Shown here piece by piece: positions 38,028-45,416 of a stretch of 64,000 bases of DNA (position 1 is the first letter of the stretch; each line of letters starts with the position of its first letter). This stretch comes from Marinobacter litoralis. GTDB lineage: Bacteria; Pseudomonadota; Gammaproteobacteria; Pseudomonadales; Oleiphilaceae. A program made the translations under genes and the position numbers. The DNA lies in contig NZ_JAELVS010000002.1 in assembly GCF_016427555.1 (NCBI RefSeq), positions 124,001 to 188,000 of the forward strand, in the 5' to 3' direction. Below the pieces are notes generated by a model that was given only the letters and a program-made list of their open reading frames with translations, had not been told where the DNA came from and ran no database searches.

Positions 38028-38909
38028 TTAAAGCTGTTTACACAGCTCCATCCACTGAGCAATCCCTGCGCTGCGGTATTTCTGCTTGTGCAGAATGAAG
38101 TAAAACTGCCGGTTAAATGAGCGATGTTCGGGCATCGCAAGCGGCACCAGGCTGCCGCGTTTGAAGGCGTCTGCAAGCACCACCCATGATAAACAGCCGA
38201 TGCCGAGATTGGCCTCAACCGCACGCTTGATGGCTTCGGTGTGTTCCAGCTCGAGTAACACGTTCAGGTCCGGTAACAGGCCTTGCATGCCCCGCTCAAA
38301 ACTTTGGCGGGTGCCAGAGCCTTGCTCTCGCATGATCCAGGTTGCTTGCCGTAAATCATCATCAGTCAGCTGCTTTTTTTGAGCCAGGGGATGATTCGGG
38401 GCGCAGAAGGCGATGAGTTCGTCTTCACGCCAGGGGATTACCTCAAGCTCCGAGGCTTGCAGCTCACCTTCGATCAAACCGATATCCAGTTCAAAATCCT
38501 TTACCCGGCGGGCGATGGTGCTTGTGTTTGCCACCTCCAGAGAGACTTTGGGGCGGGTAGGGGTGTTCATGTATTGAGCCATCACGCCAACGGCGAGATA
38601 GTTTCCTATGGTCAGGGTTGCGCCGACTTTCAGTGCGCCAATTTCCGAGTGCTTGCTGAACGCTTGTTCCAATTCTGTAGCCTGAGCGAGCAGTGCTTCG
38701 GCTTTCGGGCGGTACAGCCGGCCCAGCTCGTTCAACTGCAGGCGTTTGCCAACCCGATCAAAAAGCCGGATATCAAATTGGCTTTCGAGTTCTTTGAGTG
38801 CACTGCTGGCTGCGGATTGGGACATGGACAGTGACTCCGCCGCCCGGGTGATGTTCTGGAAATGGGCCGCAGCGAGAAAAACTTCTAATTGGCGAAAGCT
38901 GTATTTCAT
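38028..38909 (-). CDS. LysR-family regulator (FinR/YeiE-like)
   Basis: The N-terminal winged HTH (1-60, FRQLEVFLAAAHFQNITRAA with SMSQSAASSALKELE) is followed by a periplasmic-binding-like effector domain (90-290). It is divergent from a ferredoxin-NADP reductase gene; in Pseudomonas the LysR protein FinR activates fpr under oxidative stress from this position. The same role is inferred. The effector is unknown. Length 293 residues. Confidence 0.85.
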   Translation of the reverse strand: MKYSFRQLEVFLAAAHFQNITRAAESLSMSQSAASSALKELESQFDIRLFDRVGKRLQLNELGRLYRPKAEALLAQATELEQAFSKHSEIGALKVGATLTIGNYLAVGVMAQYMNTPTRPKVSLEVANTSTIARRVKDFELDIGLIEGELQASELEVIPWREDELIAFCAPNHPLAQKKQLTDDDLRQATWIMREQGSGTRQSFERGMQGLLPDLNVLLELEHTEAIKRAVEANLGIGCLSWVVLADAFKRGSLVPLAMPEHRSFNRQFYFILHKQKYRSAGIAQWMELCKQL

Positions 38910-39048
38910 GGTTTGGCTACCAGAGTTGAATCTGTTTATTCAAAAAATCGAATAGCATTATGAGAGCATCCCATTTTGTCGATTTCAAGAAAAAGCTTAC
39001 ACTGGGTGCATCTTAAATATTTAACCATTGCTAGCTTGCGAGGGCACC

Positions 39049-39819
39049 ATGAGTAAGTTGATGAAAGAAACGGTGACCAGTGTTCATCACTGGAACGATA
39101 CCTTATTCAGCTTCAAGACCAGCCGGGACCCGGGATTCCGTTTCAAGAACGGCCACTTCGTGATGATTGGTCTGGAATCTGAAGGCAAGCCTTTGATGCG
39201 CGCTTACAGCATCGCCAGCGCCAACTACGAAGAAGAGCTGGAGTTTTTCTCTATTAAAGTGCCTGACGGCCCGCTGACGTCGCGTCTGCAGAAAATTAAT
39301 GTGGGCGACGAAATTCTCGTCAGCCGCAAACCGACGGGTACTTTGATTCTGGACAACCTGCTGCCTGGCCGTAACCTCTGGCTGATCAGTACCGGCACAG
39401 GGTTGGCTCCGTTCATGAGCATTATTAAGGATCCGGAAGTATACGAAGCGTATGATCGCGTGATTCTGACTCACGGTGTTCGTTACGTGTCGGAGTTGGC
39501 TTACCAGAGTGAAATCGAAGGGTTGCCGGACAACGAATACTTCGGAGAGATGGTTCAGGGCAAGTTGCTGTATTACCCAACAGTGACTCGTGAGACATTC
39601 CGTAACCAGGGCCGACTGACGGACGCCATGGAAAGCGGGAAGATCACACGTGATCTGGGATTGCCGGACTTTGATATTGAGCAGGACCGGTTCATGATCT
39701 GCGGCAGCCCAAGCATGCTGAAAGACACGTGCGCGATCCTGGACAACAAAGGCTTCAAGGAAGCGCGGGGCGGCGATATGGGGCACTACGTTATTGAGCG
39801 AGCCTTCGTAGAGCAGTAA
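39049..39819 (+). CDS. fpr: Ferredoxin-NADP reductase
   Basis: Transfers electrons between NADPH and ferredoxin or flavodoxin. At 256 residues, the FAD-binding RAYSIAS motif and the NADP-binding GTGLAPFMSI, FMICGSPSMLK and C-terminal GHYVIERAFVEQ fit the bacterial Fpr subclass. The start is ATG 39049 after GAGGG; an upstream in-frame TTG would add seven residues. It is divergent from the LysR regulator and ends with a terminator. Confidence 0.95.
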   Translation: MSKLMKETVTSVHHWNDTLFSFKTSRDPGFRFKNGHFVMIGLESEGKPLMRAYSIASANYEEELEFFSIKVPDGPLTSRLQKINVGDEILVSRKPTGTLILDNLLPGRNLWLISTGTGLAPFMSIIKDPEVYEAYDRVILTHGVRYVSELAYQSEIEGLPDNEYFGEMVQGKLLYYPTVTRETFRNQGRLTDAMESGKITRDLGLPDFDIEQDRFMICGSPSMLKDTCAILDNKGFKEARGGDMGHYVIERAFVEQ

Positions 39820-39847
39820 GCCTTCCCTTTGTAGATGTTCTGGTAAC

Positions 39848-39882
39848 AAAAAGCCTTCCCGGCATTGTCGGGGAGGCTTTTT
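39848..39882 (+). terminator. Terminator of fpr
   Basis: The arms AAAAAGCCTTCCC and GGGGAGGCTTTTT pair over about 12 bp around a GGCATTGTC-type loop and end in a T run. Confidence 0.88.
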
Positions 39883-39998
39883 CGTTTTTAGACCGATCGC
39901 CCTGAGTTGCACCTTTACCATGTGTTAATAGCGCTCGGATTGAGCTCTCTAATGTCTATACTCACGGGTTAATTGCACAGACAGGAGGGAGGTAGGCA

Positions 39999-40646
39999 AT
40001 GGGCGTCACGGAGTGGTTTGGCGCGAATGCGCAATGGATCTCACCGGTGACTAGTATCGGTACCATGATGATATGGATTTTCTACGCGCAGCTTCTCTAT
40101 AGCAGTTATGCTCGCCAAACGCGGGCGCGTATTTTGATAAACAGGGCGGTGGGCGATGAAGGAATCGATTCGCCTTGTCTGGTGTGCAACATGAGCAGTG
40201 AATCTGTTTATGTGTATTTCGTGATGGTGCGCCTTGAGACATCGGGCGGAGAGTTTTTTGTGCCGGCAACGGACTGTGGGCATGATTCGGCCGAGCGTGA
40301 TTCCGCGGATCTGAAGACTCGAACCCATCAGGGGCCACTGGCTTCGGGTGCTTGTATGCAGCTGTGTTCGTTCAATGACATGCTGGATCGGGCAGGGACA
40401 TTAGCCGGTGCACCGGTTGAAAACGGCCGACCGACCGATCCCGAGGTTGAGCTGAAGGCCATGGAATACCATGTGATCTGCATTTACGGTTCCGACAAGC
40501 GTCCGTTTGGTGCAATTCGCCGGTTCGACATTGAATGTGACGATTCGGATCAATACAAACTGGTGGCTACCACCAACGACACGCAGAAACGCTCATCATT
40601 GCGCTATCAGAAACAAATATCCCGCTGGCTTGAGGAGCACGGCTGA
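39999..40646 (+). CDS. Hypothetical single-pass membrane protein
   Basis: This 215-residue protein has one membrane segment (about 15-35, SPVTSIGTMMIWIFYAQLLY) and a soluble part with several cysteines (C60, C63 and others) and a beta-rich pattern. I recognise no family. ACAGGAGGGAGG provides a strong ribosome site before ATG 39999. It has no operon partner: a terminator lies upstream and a convergent gene 20 bp downstream. Confidence 0.6.
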   Translation: MGVTEWFGANAQWISPVTSIGTMMIWIFYAQLLYSSYARQTRARILINRAVGDEGIDSPCLVCNMSSESVYVYFVMVRLETSGGEFFVPATDCGHDSAERDSADLKTRTHQGPLASGACMQLCSFNDMLDRAGTLAGAPVENGRPTDPEVELKAMEYHVICIYGSDKRPFGAIRRFDIECDDSDQYKLVATTNDTQKRSSLRYQKQISRWLEEHG

Positions 40647-40666
40647 CGAGTGCTCTACTCGAAGCG

Positions 40667-42472
40667 TCACCGCAACCAGTTGCGTAGCCGGTTCGCCAGC
40701 CGCTCGGCATCGTCCATCTTTGATCTTCTTTCCATAAGTTGAGAAAGCACGTTCGGGCGGTCGGTAATAATGTTGTCTACGCCCATGTCGATAAAGCGTG
40801 CCATTTCTTTTGGCGAATTAACGGTCCACACGAACAGCTCGTTTCCCGCTTCGTGCGCCCGGGCCACCATGGCAGGGCTGGCCCGGTTGGCGCGTATACC
40901 CAGAATGTCATAGCGGTCCTGCCATAAAGGGCCGACCACGAACTGGGCTAGCAGTGCAGTTCTGAGATTGGGCTCCAGCGTTTTCGCCCGCTCAAGAACA
41001 GGCCAGTCGGCGGCCGCGATCACCGTGCCTTCAACAGCATCATTCTCTTGCAACACCTTTACGACCGCATTGACTAAGGCGTCTTCATTTCGGTTCGGTT
41101 TAAGATCAACCAAGAGGTTTGCCTTGCCTCGGGTTGCTTCAATAGCATCGGCCAGAGTGGCGATTCGTTCGTCCGCAAAGGTTTCATCAAACCAGGATCC
41201 GGCATCCAGCGTGCGCAGTTGCTTGAACGGAAGGTCGTTTATTCGTTCGGGTAAACCAAAGATGCGTTGCATATCGGTGTCGTGCCAAAGCACCGGCACA
41301 CCATCGGCAGTCAGCTGCACGTCAATCTCGATATAATCCGAGCCATCATTAATTGCTTGCTGAATGGCGCTGACGGTATTTTCCGGGGCAAGAGAGGCGT
41401 TGCCCCGGTGCGCGGTAATCCCGACCTCGTTGCTTTGGTTGAGCGAGCTGATGATCGGATAACTTTGCACCAATACCACAGCCACCACTACTGCTTCCAA
41501 AACCCAGGCTCGGCGTATCAGGGTGGCAGCGTGTTTTGGGGCCGAGGGTGCCGACCTTTTGAATGAAGAGTCTGAACGCTCCTCGTAGTAGGCCATTACC
41601 AGAGTGCCGAAAGCGGAGGTGGCCAGAAAGGTGACGGCCAGCCCAATTAACACATAGCTCCCTACGAGCGTGATAACGGCGGGGAACAGATAGACTTTGT
41701 TGTCTGGCAGAATCTGGAATATGCCAGTTGCAAGCGCATTGAAGATCAGCGTGATGAATGGCGGTATAGCAACCGTAAGGGCTGCACCCAATGCCAGCGT
41801 TGTTGCGGCATCTCTCGAGCGCTTTCGGGTGAGGTGGTAACTGGAACGCAGAGCAGCCACAGGCTTGGCGCCGGTAAGCATGAGCCGGGGGATGGCCAGG
41901 CTCCAACGTACAATCAAGGTACCGTTGGAGGCAACAAGTCCCGCCACCATGGCAAGACAGAAAGCGCCATACCACCAGAGTACCGGTGGGCGCTCAAGAT
42001 TGAGGAGATATGGGTCGTAGTGATGAAGTAAAAGTTTCGAGGCGCCGATAATGGCTGCGAGAAACGGCAACGCTGTCAGAAAATGGGCGAGGGTCAGTAG
42101 TAAGGCCAGGGTTGTCAGGCCAGTAATTCGACGTACCACACCGAACAAAGCACGGGCGATACTTTTCATGGGGTGCTGGTCATTCTGGGCAACGAGCAGC
42201 GTGATCCCTGCCTGCTGGTAAACGATAATGGCGACCGTAACAAACATCGTGAAACCTGCCCAGGTAATCCCGCCCGTCGAAGTTAAAAACCGGATCAAGC
42301 CCGCCGTGGTAATAGCGGCTTCGCCGGTGAGTGGGCGAATGGCTGCCAAAGCGGCCGCCACCAGCGAGGGCAGTAGCGCAACCGATACCCCGGTGATGGT
42401 CAGGTGCAAGGCAAGAAGTGGGCGGCTGTGCTGGCGTAAGAGTGCCAGGGTTCGAGAGGTAAGCTTGAGCAT
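40667..42472 (-). CDS. Membrane glycerophosphodiester phosphodiesterase (GDPD family)
   Basis: The 601-residue protein has an N-terminal membrane part with about seven to eight hydrophobic segments (20-340) and a C-terminal GDPD domain (about 350-585). The catalytic residues are visible: H355-R356 in ITAHRGNASLAPENT, E382 and D384 in IEIDVQLTADG, and H397 in VLWHD. The domain is extracytoplasmic if the last helix (about 322-345) is oriented outward. It splits glycerophosphodiesters. The ATG is 1 nt after the stop of the LTA-synthase-like gene, so the pair is translationally coupled. Confidence 0.88.
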   Translation of the reverse strand: MLKLTSRTLALLRQHSRPLLALHLTITGVSVALLPSLVAAALAAIRPLTGEAAITTAGLIRFLTSTGGITWAGFTMFVTVAIIVYQQAGITLLVAQNDQHPMKSIARALFGVVRRITGLTTLALLLTLAHFLTALPFLAAIIGASKLLLHHYDPYLLNLERPPVLWWYGAFCLAMVAGLVASNGTLIVRWSLAIPRLMLTGAKPVAALRSSYHLTRKRSRDAATTLALGAALTVAIPPFITLIFNALATGIFQILPDNKVYLFPAVITLVGSYVLIGLAVTFLATSAFGTLVMAYYEERSDSSFKRSAPSAPKHAATLIRRAWVLEAVVVAVVLVQSYPIISSLNQSNEVGITAHRGNASLAPENTVSAIQQAINDGSDYIEIDVQLTADGVPVLWHDTDMQRIFGLPERINDLPFKQLRTLDAGSWFDETFADERIATLADAIEATRGKANLLVDLKPNRNEDALVNAVVKVLQENDAVEGTVIAAADWPVLERAKTLEPNLRTALLAQFVVGPLWQDRYDILGIRANRASPAMVARAHEAGNELFVWTVNSPKEMARFIDMGVDNIITDRPNVLSQLMERRSKMDDAERLANRLRNWLR

Positions 42473-42473
42473 G

Positions 42474-44330
42474 TCAGTTGTCGATGGTGGTCAACCGGTT
42501 TGCGTTTTCTACCAGTGCCAGCCGTTCTTCTAACGTAAGAAAGGGGTCTTCGTCGGTTTCGGCTAAGGTTCCAAAAATTCGTTTCGGGTCGAATGACCAG
42601 GTCTGGCAGCGGGTCATTAATTCTGTGCAGGCCAATAACTTTCCTTCATTCCGCAAGAAGTATTTCATGCCGGTATACGTATCTGCCAACAGAAGGTCGC
42701 GAGTTGGGTTGGAGTTCATGGCCAGCAAGCTGGTACCGATCATTCCCCCCGCCGTTGATCCATGGCCGCTGGCATCCAGGATGGAAATGGCGATGTCCAG
42801 CTGTGAAATTAGCGCATCTTCCGGGGCGTAGTATGACAGGCTGTCGTGCGCCGCCGGCTTCACCGCTAACATACCAACGTTGCTGTTAAGCGGAAGAGTT
42901 TCGTGGTCTTCGCGAATAAATCCGCCGGCTTCGTCGGACGTGACGATCACCAGGGTGTTTTCTAAAATGCCCTCCTGCTCAAGCTGTCGTAAAAAGCTGT
43001 CGAGGGTTTCGGCCATCACTTTCATGGCGTTGATGCGCGCGGCTTGCGGGGAAGGGATTGGCAGAATGGTTTCGTTATCGTCCTCGGTTTTTTCCGAGGC
43101 GAGCCGTTTCTCTGTCTTTTCGCCGATGTTGAAAGGGTGGTGTGTGCCTACGTTCAGCGTAGTTACAAACCAGGGCTGGTGCTGGCGGTTCAGCGAACGC
43201 AGTCTGGCGGCAATATCGTCGAAGAAAACCGGGTCGGGTGGCCCCCAACCCTCGGCTTCGTTCGGGCCGGCAAACACGTCAGCGCCTGTAACGTCCATGT
43301 AGCCGGCCTGAGGCATAAACTCGTCTTTGTTCATATATTCGATTGGCGCGGCCTGCCAATAGGCCGTGTGATAGCCTTTAGCTTTCAGCTTTTCAGGGAG
43401 GCAATCCGGGGCCGCGTGTTGGCCGGCCACCAAACGCACTTTTTCCGAAGCTCTTCTTAAGTCCGGGTAACGGCCGCAGGTAAGCGTAAAGGTTCCTCGG
43501 TCTGTCTGCCGTTCCATGCTAAGAACATTCTTGTAAATGCGGAAGCCGAAATCGTTGAACGTCTGCTCCAGATTGGGCAACGCGACCACGGGTGAAAGTT
43601 CGTGAAAGCGGCTAACCGACGGCAGGTAGCCGCCGGACATGCCCTCGATCATGATCACGAGGACGTTGGGCGGTGGTGAGATATTACGGCCACTGACTTG
43701 CTGGTGGAAAAAATGGGTCCGGTTTTCCAGGCTGGAGCTGACCTCTACCTCGTTGTTGCCAATCGCAGTACCAACCGGATTGATCAGTGCGCCCGGAATT
43801 TGGGCCAAAGTGCTGACCACCAGGTTGTTCGCCGGGGTAGTCAAGCTTGGAAATGACAGGGAGTAAATGACCAGCGTCGCCGCTGCAGCGCCGGTAAACG
43901 GCAGGGCTTTAGGCCTGGAAAGGGGGACCCAGCGCCGGTGTAAATGGTGTAAGAGCCACGCCAACGCGAGATAAACGGGTAGGGTGATCAAATACACATT
44001 CAGCAGGCTCCCTGCGATGAATGTGCTGTCCATGCCTTTGCCGGCAAACGCCAATTGAAACAGCGTGCCATGGGCAGTCAGATGCATGCCGGCAACGTAA
44101 AGGGCACAGCCCAGCGCTGTAATAACCAATCCGCGCAATACGCCCCGGCTCCCCTGCAGAATAAGTGTCAGCAGAACTGCGCCGGCAATGTCGCCCCCGA
44201 GCATGCCCGGCATACTGGGAATTACGCCACTTTGTAAAACCAACAAGCCCCTAACCAACAAAAGCCAGCCTAAGGACAGCAGGAACGTGCGTGTGAGGGC
44301 ATGGCCGGTTAGTTGATGGAGTTTGATCAT
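42474..44330 (-). CDS. LTA-synthase-like sulfatase-fold membrane protein (phosphoglycerol transferase-type)
   Basis: Five or so membrane helices (about 12-160) precede an alkaline-phosphatase-superfamily domain (about 220-520). Expected residues of LtaS/OpgB-type enzymes: E229 in MIEGM, nucleophile T276 in RQTDRGTF, H397 or H398 in VGTHHPF, and D466 in VTSDEAGG. The residue after D466 is Glu, where the family usually has His (DHG). The start at ATG 44330 has only a weak site; a TTG at 44390 would add 20 residues. The substrate may be phosphatidylglycerol head groups, as in OpgB, but this is inferred. Confidence 0.8.
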   Translation of the reverse strand: MIKLHQLTGHALTRTFLLSLGWLLLVRGLLVLQSGVIPSMPGMLGGDIAGAVLLTLILQGSRGVLRGLVITALGCALYVAGMHLTAHGTLFQLAFAGKGMDSTFIAGSLLNVYLITLPVYLALAWLLHHLHRRWVPLSRPKALPFTGAAAATLVIYSLSFPSLTTPANNLVVSTLAQIPGALINPVGTAIGNNEVEVSSSLENRTHFFHQQVSGRNISPPPNVLVIMIEGMSGGYLPSVSRFHELSPVVALPNLEQTFNDFGFRIYKNVLSMERQTDRGTFTLTCGRYPDLRRASEKVRLVAGQHAAPDCLPEKLKAKGYHTAYWQAAPIEYMNKDEFMPQAGYMDVTGADVFAGPNEAEGWGPPDPVFFDDIAARLRSLNRQHQPWFVTTLNVGTHHPFNIGEKTEKRLASEKTEDDNETILPIPSPQAARINAMKVMAETLDSFLRQLEQEGILENTLVIVTSDEAGGFIREDHETLPLNSNVGMLAVKPAAHDSLSYYAPEDALISQLDIAISILDASGHGSTAGGMIGTSLLAMNSNPTRDLLLADTYTGMKYFLRNEGKLLACTELMTRCQTWSFDPKRIFGTLAETDEDPFLTLEERLALVENANRLTTIDN

Positions 44331-44480
44331 ACGTAATGTCTGTTTTGAGTGGTCAAAGGTACAGTATGGGCAGCCGTTCGAATGCTTCAACCGTTCCGGA
44401 CTAAGGGATATCCGCTCGTTGTTCGTTATGCTGGTTTGTATAGGGCTGTTTTTAAAAGATAATTTCTGTCAGGAGCTTGC

Positions 44481-45416
44481 GTGTCCAAACAAGGTGTCCA
44501 TATCGTAATCGATCGAAAAGTGCGTTCGTTGTTTTGGGTGGTGGCTGCTGCGGTAGCCATGCTTGTGCTGGCAGCTTCGGCAGCCGCTGCGACGGTAGAC
44601 CAGCGGCGGCAGTTAGGGTTAAGCCCCGAAGAACTGGCGTGGGTGGGGGAGCGGATATTTAAAAACGAATGCGCGGGGCGGCGTGAATGCCTGGTGCATT
44701 GGAATAAGGGCGAAGCCTTTCCCTCGCTGGGTATTGGGCATTTTATCTGGTATCCCGACGGCGTGAGCGGCCGGTTTACCGAGAGCTTTCCCGCATTGCT
44801 TGCCTTTATGCAACAGGAAGGCACGGATATTCCCGCTTGGGTCGCTGATGCCAAAGGCGCACCCTGGCCCGACAGACGCACGTTTTACGAAGCGGCCGCG
44901 CAATCTGATCGTGTTCAGGCTCTTCGAGCCTTCCTTTACGACACCCGCGGCCTGCAGGTTCGGTTTATTCAGCAGCGAGCGCGGGTTTCTCTGGAAAAGG
45001 TGGTAACCGCTGCGCCGGATGAACAAAAACAGGCCGTTCGCAAAAAGCTGGCGGGCCTTATGCAGACCCCGGGAGGCGTTTACGCGGTGATGGATTACGT
45101 GAACTTCAAAGGTGAGGGGGTATCGAAAACCGAACGGTATCAGGGGCAAGGTTGGGGCTTGCTGCAGGTTTTGCTCAAGATGCCGGAAGCGCCCGCGCGG
45201 CCATTGGCGGCATTTCGTGAGGCTGCCGCGGAGGTTTTAACGCAACGCGCCCGCAATGCCGCTAACCCCATTGAACGGGAACGCTGGCTGCCGGGTTGGC
45301 TCAAGCGCTTGCGAACATACAACGAACCGGTCGAAGATCGCGATTCGGTTCACGAGGGGGCATCTTGCGAGGGCGGCTCGGATTGTGTTCCCGGTGAGGT
45401 TTCCGACAGCGAGTGA
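44481..45416 (+). CDS. Exported protein of unknown function with lysozyme-like GIGH motif
   Basis: A signal peptide with a hydrophobic core (about 14-37) precedes a 270-residue mature domain. E63 lies in IFKNECAGRREC and SLGIGHF is at 82-88. This resembles the E...GIGH arrangement of T4-type lysozymes, although spacing and the rest differ. C64/C70 and two C-terminal cysteines could form disulphides. RYQGQGWGLLQVL is another conserved-looking block. The function is not assigned; a glycan-cutting role is a hypothesis. The start is GTG 44481 with AGGAG upstream. The last 67 bp overlap the convergent mscK gene. Confidence 0.65.
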   Translation: MSKQGVHIVIDRKVRSLFWVVAAAVAMLVLAASAAAATVDQRRQLGLSPEELAWVGERIFKNECAGRRECLVHWNKGEAFPSLGIGHFIWYPDGVSGRFTESFPALLAFMQQEGTDIPAWVADAKGAPWPDRRTFYEAAAQSDRVQALRAFLYDTRGLQVRFIQQRARVSLEKVVTAAPDEQKQAVRKKLAGLMQTPGGVYAVMDYVNFKGEGVSKTERYQGQGWGLLQVLLKMPEAPARPLAAFREAAAEVLTQRARNAANPIERERWLPGWLKRLRTYNEPVEDRDSVHEGASCEGGSDCVPGEVSDSE

